Shown: positions 15,595 through 24,398 of the stretch, piece after piece | Position numbering within the stretch: position 1 is the first letter of the stretch | Layout: every line of letters begins with the position of its first letter | The notes under the pieces: generated by a model | Told to the model about the DNA's origin: nothing | The model's database searches: none | Seen by the model: only the letters and a program-made list of their open reading frames with translations | Assembly: GCF_017163755.1 (NCBI RefSeq) | Contig: NZ_JAFIWC010000030.1 | Location: forward strand, 1 to 61,087 | From: Xanthomonas sp. | GTDB taxonomy: Bacteria > Pseudomonadota > Gammaproteobacteria > Xanthomonadales > Xanthomonadaceae | Length of the DNA: 61,087 nt | Direction of reading: 5' to 3' | Made by a program: the position numbers and the translations under genes

Positions 15595-17382
15595 TTACTT
15601 CGGTGGGGCGACGGTCTGCGCGTAGGTGCCCACCGTTTCGCCTTTCGCCAGAACATGGCCCGCCACAGCGGCAAGCACCTCATCCCGGGTCGCGCCAGGC
15701 TTCACATCCAGCATCGTGTCGAGTGCAAGGACCTGGAAGTGATAATGGTGCGGAGGATCGCCCACCGGCGGATGCGGCCCGTAGTAGCCAACGGAACCCC
15801 GGCTCGTCACGCCCTGCATCACCCCGTCAGGTTCGGTCAGGCGCATCTGCTCCTGCAGGCCTTCGGGCAGCTGGGTGACCTTCGCGGGAATGTTCCAGGC
15901 GACCCAGTGGACGAACGGCGTGATCGGCTTGGCGTCGGGATCTTCCACGATCACGACATAGGACTTGGCGTTGGCAACCGCGTTCCATGACAGTGCCGGC
16001 GAGACGCCGTCCGCGTAGTCGCTGAAGCGCTTGTCCATCGCAGCGCCGCTCGCAAAGGCGGCGGCAGTGACGGCGAGCGCGCCCTTGGCGCTCGTTTCAG
16101 GGCGAGCCAGGGCAAGCGGCACGCCGTTGCCCTGGTTGACCTGCTTCTCGAGCGAGGCTGCCGGCGCTGGATCGGGTTGCGCAGGCGCAGCGCCTCGCGC
16201 AGGCGCGCCCGTCGCCGAGATGCGGTAGATGACGCCATTGGCGTCGTCGGAGACCAGCAGCGCACCGCTGGCCGTTTCTGCCAGACCTACTGGCCGCGCA
16301 AAGTGCTTCGTGCCGCCCTCGGTCAGGAATCCCGTAACGAACGGTTCGAACGAGACAGGCTTGCCGTTCTCGAACTTCAGTCGCACCACCTCGTAGCCGG
16401 ATGCCGGCTTCCGATTCCACGACCCGCGGAAGGTGATGAAGGCATCGCCCCGGTAATCGGCCGGGAAGGACGCGCCACGATAGAAGTGAAACTGCATGGC
16501 GGCGGCATGGGCGGTGTAGCCCAGGACCATCGGTTCGCTGATGGCCGCCCACTGCTGCTTCGTCATCTCGCCCTGCGGCGTGCTCTGCGGGTTGGCCCCG
16601 TCCTTGCCCCAGATATGGGGCCAGCCGTATTGCTTGCCCTTGACGATGTGGTTGAGTTCCTCGGGCTGGACCTCATCGCCCAGAAAATCCATGCCCTGAT
16701 CCATGCCCCACAGTTCACCGGTGGTGGGATCCCAGTCGAAGCCGATGGTGTTGCGCAGGCCGTTGGCGAAGATGGTGCGGGACTTGCCGTCCGGGGACAT
16801 GCGCAGCAGCGTCGCGTGCTCGGGATTGGTTTCATTGCACGCGTTACAGGTCGAGCCGATGCTCAGATAGAGCATGCCGTCAGGACCGAACGCCATCGTC
16901 CGGTTCGGGTGCTGCCCGCCATCCGGCAGGTCGCCCACCAGCAGTTTGAGCGGCCCAAGGGTTCCGTCCTTCAGGATCGGGGCGACGAACAGTTCCTTGA
17001 CCGTGACCAGGTAGAGCTGGCCGTCGCGGACAGCCAGTCCATGTGCACCGGATCTGTTGGCCACCACCTTGGGAGGCGCATCGGGCGTGCCGTCGTCGTT
17101 GGCATCCTTCAGGAGCAGGACGTCGCCCTGCTCGCGGCGGGAGACGTAGATATTGCCGCCGGGGGCCACCGCAATGATGCGCGCGTTCTTCAGCCCGGTT
17201 GCAAACGTCCTGATTTGAAAGCCTGCCGGAACCTTCAGCCCAGCGATTTGACTGGGCGTGGCGTCCACCTTGCCGGGTTTGAACGTGTGGACCTGCGCCG
17301 GCACGTCGGTGCCGTCCCCTTGCTGCGCGTGTGCGTGACCCACTAACAACCCGAGCAGTGCTACGGACAAGATGCTGCGCAT
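15595..17382 (-). CDS. Secreted sorbosone/glucose dehydrogenase-like propeller fused to a PEBP (YbhB-type) domain
   Basis: 595 aa; the start is fixed by GGGAGAGCGAC before the ATG, followed by a clear signal peptide (MRSILSVALLGLLVGHAHAQ). Residues ~45-390 form an L-sorbosone dehydrogenase-type six-bladed propeller with repeated GPDGMLYLSIGS, NGLRNTIGFDWDP and ADYRGDAFITFRGSWNR motifs. After a Pro/Ala linker, residues ~430-595 are a phosphatidylethanolamine-binding-protein domain (Raf kinase inhibitor-like, YbhB/YbcL) with VIVEDPDA, FVHWVAWNIP and GYYGPHPP ligand-pocket motifs. A CNACNE pair of Cys is not a CXXCH haem site. It is a periplasmic oxidoreductase-like protein with a small-molecule-binding tail; the substrate is unknown. 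It stands alone. Confidence 0.88.
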   Translation of the reverse strand: MRSILSVALLGLLVGHAHAQQGDGTDVPAQVHTFKPGKVDATPSQIAGLKVPAGFQIRTFATGLKNARIIAVAPGGNIYVSRREQGDVLLLKDANDDGTPDAPPKVVANRSGAHGLAVRDGQLYLVTVKELFVAPILKDGTLGPLKLLVGDLPDGGQHPNRTMAFGPDGMLYLSIGSTCNACNETNPEHATLLRMSPDGKSRTIFANGLRNTIGFDWDPTTGELWGMDQGMDFLGDEVQPEELNHIVKGKQYGWPHIWGKDGANPQSTPQGEMTKQQWAAISEPMVLGYTAHAAAMQFHFYRGASFPADYRGDAFITFRGSWNRKPASGYEVVRLKFENGKPVSFEPFVTGFLTEGGTKHFARPVGLAETASGALLVSDDANGVIYRISATGAPARGAAPAQPDPAPAASLEKQVNQGNGVPLALARPETSAKGALAVTAAAFASGAAMDKRFSDYADGVSPALSWNAVANAKSYVVIVEDPDAKPITPFVHWVAWNIPAKVTQLPEGLQEQMRLTEPDGVMQGVTSRGSVGYYGPHPPVGDPPHHYHFQVLALDTMLDVKPGATRDEVLAAVAGHVLAKGETVGTYAQTVAPPK

Positions 17383-17689
17383 GTCGCTCTCCCGATGCGT
17401 GAATACAGCTCTCAAGGCTCGCCCTGTTGGATCGTTGGGCGGCAGGAGCTTTTTGCACGAGGCTGCGTGATGGGAACAGCAAGAACGAACGCTGTGCGCC
17501 TCCCACCCCCAGCTTTTGCGCTTTGCGTGAACAGGACGTCGGGCAACTTGCGCTACAGCCAAGGGCTGCTCAACCAGTTCAGGAGCTATTCGCTGGATCC
17601 CGCCCGGCTTCTCCATACGGAGTTCCCTTCACGAGTTCCGCCCCACGATCACCGCCAAGCGTCACCCACCGCAACGTGCCCAAGAAGGG
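17383..17689. other. Intergenic region left of the ghost integrase
   Basis: No credible gene. It separates the dehydrogenase-PEBP gene from an integrase remnant and is probably what is left of an older element after deletion. Confidence 0.5.
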
Positions 17690-17861
17690 ATCGCCCTCAT
17701 CACCGCGCATCCGCCGAGCAAGACGTACCGGCCTTGCAGGACCAGTCGGCGGGACTGGACTCCGGTGGCAGGCGCGAAGCGCGTTCGCAGGTCCGCAGGA
17801 ATGCGCAAACGAACGTACAAGCAGCCGGGCGTGCCGCGGGTGAGTGGTGCGCTACTCGCAT
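17690..17861 (-). pseudogene. Remnant of a tyrosine-recombinase N-terminus (older element)
   Basis: Read leftward from the ATG at 17861, the product starts MRVAHH, then needs a one-base shift to read LTRGTPGCLYVRLRIPADLRTRF. This matches the start of the second integrase (MRVAHYLTRGETGRYYVRLRIPADLQACF, 30706 leftward). After that both frames degrade and nothing of the catalytic domain remains. It sits immediately left of the duplicated tRNA-Ser end, just as the other integrase sits next to the real tRNA, so it marks an earlier integration at the same site. Confidence 0.75.
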
Positions 17862-17902
17862 GGAAGTGTCCAAGTGAGCGTCCAGGGCCAGGAAAGAAAA
17901 AC

Positions 17903-17927
17903 GCCCGCAAATCGTTGATTTGCGGGC
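17903..17927. terminator. Bidirectional hairpin of the left attachment region
   Basis: A perfect 11-bp stem (GCCCGCAAATC / GATTTGCGGGC) with loop GTT and T-runs on both sides. The same hairpin occurs at 30749-30773 behind tRNA-Ser, so it was duplicated with the attachment site. Confidence 0.85.
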
Positions 17928-17929
17928 GC

Positions 17930-17957
17930 TTTTTGACAACTGGCGGAGTGAGAGGGA
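17930..17957. repeat. Left attachment site of the genomic island (copy of the tRNA-Ser 3' end)
   Basis: 28 bp identical to 30775-30802. It includes TGGCGGAGTGAGAGGGA, the last 17 nt of tRNA-Ser(GCU) on the minus strand, plus TTTTTGACAAC. The match stops at 17957, where the left copy runs into non-tRNA sequence. This is the usual outcome of tyrosine-recombinase insertion into a tRNA 3' end. Confidence 0.9.
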
Positions 17958-18189
17958 CACAATTTAGAATCCTCTAACCCATTGATTCCGATCGTCTTTT
18001 CCCACCTGGACACCCGCAATTTGTGCCCAAGGGATGGTCCTGCCTCCGGGATCCTAGCCGAGGCGGCATGCAATGTGGATCCCCGCCGAAGCCGACCCGA
18101 CGGTTCATGAGTTCGGCCCGACATAGTCCTGTCGCGGATAGCGAGACTGGCGCCTTTCAAAATGAACGGCCCCATTTCTGGACCACCAC

Positions 18190-18849
18190 ATGAATGCTCT
18201 GAGCTACGTCCCCATTCCCAGCACCTTGGCCTTCCTAGACAAGCTCAAGCGGCCCTCTAGGCCCCCGAGCGTGTTCGACAGGATTCAGCGCGGTGTCTTC
18301 AAAGTGACCTTGGTGCCTGCGGGCTTGATGCTCGTCGCGGCAGGTCTGGGCGCCCTCGGCTTGCTTTCTAAGGACGTCACTCGCTTCCTCACGATGTCCC
18401 CGCTCATCGCAGTTCTAGCTCTCTTTCTGGTATGGGCTATCAGCCAGATCGTTGAAATGCTGCTGGCACTGCGAACGGGCTACCGCCGTGCAGCCAACAG
18501 CGTGGATCAGGACATCGAGCAGGACGACGTCATCGTCCAGGAGCTGACCGGGTGCGATCCGTTCAAGTTGCGCGAGCGGTCCAGGCACATGGAAGCCAAG
18601 GCCAAGCGACTGACTCGCCGAGCCGGAATGGGATCTGTGATAGCCACAATCGGAGCACTTGTCATCAATTTCCAAACCTCAGCTGAAAAGGCTGAAATGC
18701 TTGCCCAACTAAAAGATTTGCCACCCTTCGTCTACGCTGGAAGCCTCGGCGTCCTGCTGGGAGCCGCAGCGCTGACGTTCTTCGCCTCCAAGTTGGAGCA
18801 CATCGCTGCGCTCTTGGCCCTCGCAGCGGACAGGATCGACCGGAAATAG
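18190..18849 (+). CDS. Hypothetical multi-pass membrane protein
   Basis: 219 aa. Two hydrophobic hairpins (about residues 38-90 and 145-205) flank a charged central region with VDQDIEQDDVIVQELTG, giving about four membrane segments with most charge in the cytoplasm. It is the first gene inside the left island end. No family was recognised. It is not obviously part of an operon: the next ~770 bp hold no confident gene. Confidence 0.65.
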   Translation: MNALSYVPIPSTLAFLDKLKRPSRPPSVFDRIQRGVFKVTLVPAGLMLVAAGLGALGLLSKDVTRFLTMSPLIAVLALFLVWAISQIVEMLLALRTGYRRAANSVDQDIEQDDVIVQELTGCDPFKLRERSRHMEAKAKRLTRRAGMGSVIATIGALVINFQTSAEKAEMLAQLKDLPPFVYAGSLGVLLGAAALTFFASKLEHIAALLALAADRIDRK

Positions 18850-19623
18850 CAGCGCTTTCGATAGACCGTGACCGAAGCCTGTTTGCTCCACTGTTCCAGC
18901 TCTTCGTTGGCGGTGGTGACCTCAGCCTCACACGCCACCTCCTTCGAAGCCGCCGCCCGCGCAGCTCGCAGTTCCATGGTGAGCTGTCGCGCGTCGCATC
19001 GGCCAACAGCTGCGCGATGGACGGCGGTGGGGCCTTCTCCGTCTCGCTGCTCTGGCCTTTGCCAAATAAGCTGAACGGTCCGACCCCGGTCAGCCCATGG
19101 ATCTCCAGACCCGGCACCGGCGTCACCAGTGCTTTCACCGGTGGCGCCCCCCACGCGGCTCCGGGCGCCCGAGGTCCACCCAATGGGGGCGCGGGAATCT
19201 TGCGATTCCGGAGCCCGCCATGACCGACATTTCGTTTCTCCTGTTTTTATCTGCCCCCCCTAGGATCTCGCTCCTGGCAAACCGCTGTGCCTACGGCTAG
19301 ACACCCAGCTACGACCAAAGCCAACTTGCTCAAACTGATCTTATTCAGCACTTCGTGCTCCTGGCCGTTATGGTTTCAGCGCTAACACCGCTGAGGTGGC
19401 ACGTCAGTTTTGTCAGACGCTCAGCCCAATCCCGCCAGATGCGCCGTTGCGCATTCTCTATATTTGCGCATGCATTTATGCCAGCACGAGTTGATGCTGA
19501 TCGGTGGAATATTTATTGACAAACGGCATCGCATTCAAACCAGCATCATTATTTCTAAGTGGCGGCATTGGCATACCATTCTGTGTTTGGGCACGCGAAT
19601 GAACTGCTCAATGGTGGGGAGAA
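18850..19623. other. Island region without an intact gene; possible decayed minus-strand ORFs and a diverged repeat
   Basis: On the minus strand a frame starting near 19183 reads sensible protein (GLEIHGLTGVGPFSLFGKG, then PSIAQLLADATR). A frame shifted by one continues with MELRAARAAASKEVA, then EAEVTTANEELEQWSKQ near 19000-18880. The two pieces look like one frameshifted gene or two overlapping small genes, of no recognised family. The right part (19358-19490) holds a repeat that recurs at 28637-28775. Confidence 0.35.
19358..19490 (+). repeat. Diverged direct repeat, left copy
   Basis: Pairs with 28637-28775. Shared blocks in the same order and spacing include CCTGGCCGTTA (CCTAGCCGTTA), GGTGGCA, TTGTcAGACGC (TTGTaAGACGC), GCCAGAT and TTTGCGCATGCATTTATG (TTTGCGGCATGCATCTATG). 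The two copies flank all the intact island genes from the P460 gene to the cupin. Confidence 0.6.
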
Positions 19624-20331
19624 TCACTCGCCCAAAGCTGCGGCCAAGTTATGCATCGCGTCATCGCCTTCTCGGCCCAGACCGGGCTGGTTGACCGAGA
19701 AAACATAGTCGTCCTTCTCGCCGACCTTGTCGATGTGACATTGCGCGCATCGCGCAGTTGCATGTGGCGCTGAGAACGGCTTGTAGGGCGGCTCTTGGTG
19801 ACCATACGAAAAGTATGCCCATCCACCGGCCTCCGCGGGGTAGCGTTTTGTGTCTTTCAACATCACAGCTACGCCAGTGTATCCGTGCTGGAATATGGCT
19901 TTACCAAACCATACGTTGCAAATATACGCTGGAGGACCGTCGCAGCTTTTCGGATCTGTACTCGTAAAACTAAATTCTTTAACGATCAAGGTTCCTTCCG
20001 GCCATTTTCCAGTTTTCATGAAGGTCCTGTACGCATTGGGTTCAATATAGACGTTGTGATATTCCGGAGTGTCTGTCAGCTTCTCGTCCAAAAGCGATAG
20101 GGCAATCGGCTCCCACGCCGTGTAAGCGTGCACCCAGGTTCGGTAGCCCTTGGGGACTGCTGCCTCGCCCTTTTTGTTGAACGACATCTTTGCGACAGGC
20201 AATGGTAGGCCGTTGGCATCCAAGTTCGAAGCGGTGGCAGGTGGTGAAGCCACAGCAGGCACTGGGTTCTCAGAACACCCACTCAAGAGCGCGACGCCTA
20301 GGAACAAGAGAACTGCGGCTGACATCTTCAT
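19624..20331 (-). CDS. Cytochrome P460-family lipoprotein
   Basis: 235 aa. Lipoprotein signal peptide with lipobox LLSGC. The mature part has the P460 layout: GYRTWVHAYTAWEPIALS, FMKTGKWPEGTLIVKEF, VAVMLKDTKRYPAEAGGWAYFSYG and a single haem-binding CAQCH near the C-terminus. P460 proteins are periplasmic c-type haem proteins that can oxidise hydroxylamine or bind NO; relatives outside nitrifiers have poorly known roles. It is divergent from the RclC-like gene with a 341-bp gap. The island setting suggests redox or nitrogen-oxide defence, which is inference. Confidence 0.85.
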   Translation of the reverse strand: MKMSAAVLLFLGVALLSGCSENPVPAVASPPATASNLDANGLPLPVAKMSFNKKGEAAVPKGYRTWVHAYTAWEPIALSLLDEKLTDTPEYHNVYIEPNAYRTFMKTGKWPEGTLIVKEFSFTSTDPKSCDGPPAYICNVWFGKAIFQHGYTGVAVMLKDTKRYPAEAGGWAYFSYGHQEPPYKPFSAPHATARCAQCHIDKVGEKDDYVFSVNQPGLGREGDDAMHNLAAALGE

Positions 20332-20672
20332 AAGGCGTGCGCTCTCTATCGGAAAAGTGGCCCAATGCTCATGCGTTTATTTCAGATCGATCAAATAGCA
20401 TCTGACACGCTGAGCACGATGGTGCCATTGAATTGCCGAACGTATTCCTTTCGGTTTCGGCATAACGCTATGCGCAATTAACACCAATCAGCTTCAGCGT
20501 TTGACGAATACTGTTCCGGCATTGATGCGAAGCGGGTATGGGGTGGATCTGGAAAAGCACCTGTCCTGGCACTCCAAACCGCTTATTCCTAAATTTCATT
20601 GCGCTAAGCGTGTATTTTTCCCTGATTCAACATGTGCTTGGCGCACACATTGTCCCCAATAGGAGGTGCTAT
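20332..20672. other. Divergent intergenic region between P460 and RclC-like genes
   Basis: No gene of its own. AT-richer than the core genome, it must hold the two divergent promoters. A strong AGGAGGT ribosome binding site for the rightward gene lies at 20661-20667. No operator was recognised. Confidence 0.6.
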
Positions 20673-21128
20673 ATGAACGCGCTCTACAACCTGCAGCCTA
20701 AACTTGCCAATGTAGGCACGTTTGTTCTTCGTTACAGCCTAGTCCTGATCTTCCTCGGCTTTGGTTTGTTCAAGTTCACCGCCTATGAAGCCGCTGCCAT
20801 TGCTCCTCTGATCGAAAACAGCCCCTTCTTCTCTTGGATCAATGCTCTGGGCAGGCAGGGCGCATCTAACCTGATTGGCACTATTGAAGTGATTACGGCA
20901 ATTCTTATTGCCCTTCGCAAGCCGTTTCCCAAGCTATCGGCGGTAGGCAGCTTGATGGCCTCCTTTGCTTTGGTGGGAACCCTGAGCTTTCTCTTCACAA
21001 CCCCAGGCATTGATCCAAAAACGACCACTGCGGGCTTCTTGTTCAAAGACCTTGTCCTGCTCGGTGCAGCGCTCTGGACAGCTTCCGAGGCCCTGCTCGG
21101 CGCCAAGCAGCGCGACAACCCGCTCTAG
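20673..21128 (+). CDS. RclC/YkgB-family (DUF417) inner-membrane protein
   Basis: 151 aa; AGGAGGT six bases before the ATG fixes the start. Four hydrophobic helices. Shared family wording with E. coli RclC includes LRYSLVLIFLGFGLFKFTAYEA, the motif APLIENSPF, then LSFLFTTPG and LFKDLVLLGAALW. RclC belongs to the reactive-chlorine resistance set rclABC of E. coli, although its exact activity is unclear. No rclA or rclB homologue is present here; instead it is followed 45 bp downstream by a PaiB-like gene, probably in the same transcript. Confidence 0.85.
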   Translation: MNALYNLQPKLANVGTFVLRYSLVLIFLGFGLFKFTAYEAAAIAPLIENSPFFSWINALGRQGASNLIGTIEVITAILIALRKPFPKLSAVGSLMASFALVGTLSFLFTTPGIDPKTTTAGFLFKDLVLLGAALWTASEALLGAKQRDNPL

Positions 21129-21173
21129 CCGCTCCCCTGCTCATTGACTGACATCCGGGCGGAGATACGATTC

Positions 21174-21857
21174 ATGCACTATGGCGAATACAAACATCGC
21201 GACCCATCGCTGATTAGGGAAATAGTTGAAACTTTCCCGTTTGCGGCAGTAATGGTAAACGGCCCCCTCGGGCCTCGAGTGGCTTTAGCGCCGCTCACCT
21301 ACCGAACCGGTGAGACTGAGAACGGCGCGATCCAATTTCACTTGGCATTGATCAACCCCATTACGCCTTCGATGACTGAGGGCACTCTCATTACAGTGTT
21401 GGTCCAGGGCCCTGGGTCTGGCATTTCGCCCAGCTGGTATGATAAGAGCTTCCCAACTGCGGGATCGGATCGCAGTCAGACGGCACCTACCTATAACTAC
21501 CTGAGCCTGGTGCTGCAAGGCGAGCTGAGGCACATGGACGATGCGACGCTGCAAGCGCAGATCGCAACCCTTGTGCTGGCGCATGAGCCATCGAGCGGCT
21601 GGCAACTCGACGAGCTTGCACCCAATCTGTGGTCCGAATGGCGACGGCAGATACGCGGATTTCATTTTGAGATTGGCCAATTCGATCTCACCGCGAAAAT
21701 AAGCCAAGGGGATTCCCCTGGAGATCGATCTGGCGTGGCCGCCGGCCTGCGTGATCGCGGCCTGCTAGACGATCAATCAATGGCTCGCATTGTCGAAAGA
21801 TATGACGGAACGCCCGAATCGCTGAAAGCAGCAATACGTTCCTTGCATGTCAAATAG
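21174..21857 (+). CDS. PaiB-like FMN-binding negative transcriptional regulator family protein
   Basis: 227 aa from the ATG at 21174, preceded by GGAG. A TTG 30 bases upstream is an alternative start. Family features: an N-terminal HYGEYKHRDPSLIREIVETFPFA-like region, a split-barrel flavin-binding core, GISPSWYD, then TAPTYNYLSLVLQGELRHMDD and a C-terminal FHFEIGQFDLTAKISQ. PaiB proteins bind flavin or haem-like cofactors; the original Bacillus PaiB represses sporulation and protease genes. Here it most likely acts as a cytoplasmic flavoprotein in the redox cluster. It follows the RclC-like gene closely. Confidence 0.85.
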   Translation: MHYGEYKHRDPSLIREIVETFPFAAVMVNGPLGPRVALAPLTYRTGETENGAIQFHLALINPITPSMTEGTLITVLVQGPGSGISPSWYDKSFPTAGSDRSQTAPTYNYLSLVLQGELRHMDDATLQAQIATLVLAHEPSSGWQLDELAPNLWSEWRRQIRGFHFEIGQFDLTAKISQGDSPGDRSGVAAGLRDRGLLDDQSMARIVERYDGTPESLKAAIRSLHVK

Positions 21858-22038
21858 GTCCTTCTATTTGATAGTTCGGGACGATCGAGTGTTCCTACTC
21901 CGACGCAACGCGAAACAAAATCAATGTCTATATGAGCATGGATAGTAACTTCTTCAATCGACCAGATTCATCCCCAGAGGAGCCCGGTCCTCAGGCAGCC
22001 CGTGGTAGGGAAGGGCTGCGGAACTGTCGAGTAATCTG

Positions 22039-22980
22039 GTGATCGCGGTGCTTGCCACGGCCCTTGCTTTTTGGCTCGGCTATTCCGTTAACCAAAGCGG
22101 AACCTGTCTCGTTTCGGCGGCGCACGAAGTCGTTCATCATCGCCGCGCGCGACGAGTAGTGGGATTGACCGTTGCCTCCTTGGCAGCCGGGTTAGTTACC
22201 GTGCCCTTAGCCTGGTCGCCAGTTGGCACGATGTTGGCGGGCTCCACAGGCATCAGTCTTGCGCTGCTCTCGGGGGCAGTCGCTTTTGGGCTAGGAGCGC
22301 TAATCAATGATGCATGCCTACTGGGCTCTTTGGGGCGCTTGGGCAATGGAGAGTCCAGATTGCTAGCCCTGCCGCTAGGTCTAGCGACAGGCTTTCTACT
22401 GACGCTTGGCCTCTATAGGCCAAATTTTGAAGTCCAGCCGAGTGTCCTCAGCTCGCCAAGCCCGGTGAACCTCCTCGTTCTGGCAAGCTTTCTACTAGCG
22501 CTGGTCGTGCTCATCGCCTTTCTCCGTAGGAGCGCGCAGAAAGCAATGGGTGCGCGCACAGCGGCGATGAGCATGGTCGTTCTTGGCCTCTCCGGTGGCG
22601 CGCTCTATGCCCTTATGCCCGCGTGGGCTTATACAGACCTACTGCTTGCCCACCTACCCTTTGGCCTTGGCAAGACCAAGGATGTGGCTTTGGCCACTGT
22701 CCTAGCAGCCATCGCCGGCGCCATCTTCTCTGCATATCGCAAACGCACCTGGCGTCCTCGGGGAGCTTCCCTGCGTCAGCTGGGAAAAACGTTCACCGGA
22801 GGAGTCCTGATGGGTACCGGCGCCGCCTTGATCCCAGGCGGCAACGACAGCCTCATCCTAGCGGCCATTCCCGCACTTTCCTCCAGCGGCATCATCGCTT
22901 ATCTAGTGATGTTTCTTGTCATTAGCTTGGCAATGATGTTAGCTCGGCCAAAGTCCGCTTCACACCTGGGTGTGGGCTAA
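22039..22980 (+). CDS. YeeE/YedE-family membrane protein (sulfur-compound transport family)
   Basis: 313 aa from a GTG start; the gap to the previous gene is 181 bp. About nine hydrophobic helices. Conserved cysteines sit in SVNQSGTCLVS and NDACLLGSLGRLG, and a late GGNDSLIL loop is typical of the family. Characterised YeeE members import thiosulfate through such cysteines. Transport of thiosulfate or another reactive sulfur species is the best guess. No TusA-like partner gene is adjacent. Confidence 0.8.
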   Translation: MIAVLATALAFWLGYSVNQSGTCLVSAAHEVVHHRRARRVVGLTVASLAAGLVTVPLAWSPVGTMLAGSTGISLALLSGAVAFGLGALINDACLLGSLGRLGNGESRLLALPLGLATGFLLTLGLYRPNFEVQPSVLSSPSPVNLLVLASFLLALVVLIAFLRRSAQKAMGARTAAMSMVVLGLSGGALYALMPAWAYTDLLLAHLPFGLGKTKDVALATVLAAIAGAIFSAYRKRTWRPRGASLRQLGKTFTGGVLMGTGAALIPGGNDSLILAAIPALSSSGIIAYLVMFLVISLAMMLARPKSASHLGVG

Positions 22981-23240
22981 CAGACTCTGATAGAGCACCG
23001 TCACGGCTTGAGAGGCCGTGAGATGGGATTTCCCCGGCTATGCATAACTTCATGCCAAGCATTTCCCGTAGTGGAACTGGAATAAATAGACATACATTGA
23101 TGCAAGTTGCGAACCTAATGCGCCGCTCTTTTCTCGCCTATTCGCCCTGCAACTCCGGAGGCAATATGGCGGTCGTTGCCACAAAGACGGCAAACGAATT
23201 CGTCAGATCGCACTTGATGAAGTTGTTGCTATGGGCTTGA

Positions 23241-24398
23241 CTAGGACGACCGCAAGGGCCGAAAAAACGCCCGTATCTCTTCGGCCAACAGTTCGGGCTG
23301 CTCTAAAGCCGCAAAATGCCCACCCTTGGGCATGGAGGTCCATCGGCGGACTTCGAATACCCGCTCCACCCAGGACCGCGGCGGTGTCGGCAGCTCCTTG
23401 GGAAACAGTGCCATGCCCATTGGCGGCGTAACGCGCTCCCTCGCGGCGAACGCCAACGGCTCGGCCCGATTTTCCTTGTAGATCCGCAAGGTGGCATCCA
23501 CGTTCCCGCTGAACCAATAGATCGAAATCTCGGTAAGAAGCTCGTCCAAGCTGAAAACGAGCTCGACATCGCCCTTGCAATCACTCCAACTGCGAAATTT
23601 CTCTGCGATCCACGCTGCTAATCCGACGGGTGAATCTGACAGGGAATACGCCAAGGTCAAAGGCTTGGTGCCCTGCTGGGCGGCGTAGGACCCCTCACTA
23701 CCCACCCACGCCGCCGCCTTGGCCAGGAAGGCTTCTTCCTCCGCTGACGCCGGTGCGATGCCTACGCCCAGCGCAGGCTTGAAGCTGCCAGGAATGTAGT
23801 TCAGTTGTAGACCTATCAGACGCTCCGGATAAAGCCTGGCGAGCCAGGTCGAAACCCCGGCACCAATGTCTCCGCCCTGAGCGGCAAAGTTGTCATACCC
23901 AAGTCCGCTCATGAGCTCCGCCCACATCTGCGCTATGCGTTTCGAGCTCATTCCTGGTTGCGTCGGAGCCTGAGAAAACCCAAATCCCGGCAGCGAGGGC
24001 ACCACGACGTCGAAGGCATCCTCAGCGCTTCCCCCATGCGCCGCCGGATCGGTGAGCAGGGGCAAGATCCTCTCAAACTCAAGGAATGACCCTGGCCACC
24101 CGTGAGTCATCACGAGCGGCAGCGGCTCCGGACCGTTGCCCCTTTGATGCACAAAATGCACATCCAGCCCATCAGCGTTTGCCAGAAACTGGGGCATGAG
24201 ATTCAAACGTGCCTCGTGCTCTCGCCACTCGAAGCGGTGTCGCCAGTGATGCACCAGGCGCTGCATGAAGGCCAAGCTCGCTCCATCTTCCCAACTCGCG
24301 GCACTCATCGCATTAGGCAATCGAGTGGCGTCCAAACGCTGGTGCAACTGATGGATCTGCTCGTCAGCGATGGCAATCTTGAACGGTCGGAGATTCAT
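23241..24398 (-). CDS. Epoxide hydrolase (EHN domain plus alpha/beta hydrolase)
   Basis: 385 aa; AGGAATAGAG directly before the ATG fixes the start. The N-terminal EHN domain (FKIAIADEQIHQLHQRLDATRLP) is followed by an alpha/beta-hydrolase fold with oxyanion HGWPGS, nucleophile Asp in QGGDIGAGV and catalytic His in KGGHFAALE. The architecture is that of microsomal-type epoxide hydrolases, which open epoxides to diols. No signal peptide. An open frame continues upstream to 24608 and reads like a piece of a LuxR-type helix-turn-helix, but it is outside the family's usual length. The AraC/GlxA-type regulator gene lies upstream in the same direction and may control it. Confidence 0.9.
   Translation of the reverse strand: MNLRPFKIAIADEQIHQLHQRLDATRLPNAMSAASWEDGASLAFMQRLVHHWRHRFEWREHEARLNLMPQFLANADGLDVHFVHQRGNGPEPLPLVMTHGWPGSFLEFERILPLLTDPAAHGGSAEDAFDVVVPSLPGFGFSQAPTQPGMSSKRIAQMWAELMSGLGYDNFAAQGGDIGAGVSTWLARLYPERLIGLQLNYIPGSFKPALGVGIAPASAEEEAFLAKAAAWVGSEGSYAAQQGTKPLTLAYSLSDSPVGLAAWIAEKFRSWSDCKGDVELVFSLDELLTEISIYWFSGNVDATLRIYKENRAEPLAFAARERVTPPMGMALFPKELPTPPRSWVERVFEVRRWTSMPKGGHFAALEQPELLAEEIRAFFRPLRSS

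Noticed and set aside
17395-17877. Plus-strand frame of 160 codons over the integrase remnant
   Set aside because: Its reverse strand carries recognisable integrase wording; the plus frame has no domain and no ribosome binding site.
19358-19490. Repeat considered as an integron attC site
   Set aside because: It has GCTAAC/GTTAG-like words but not both core sites in proper orientation, and no integron integrase is present. Kept only as an unexplained repeat.
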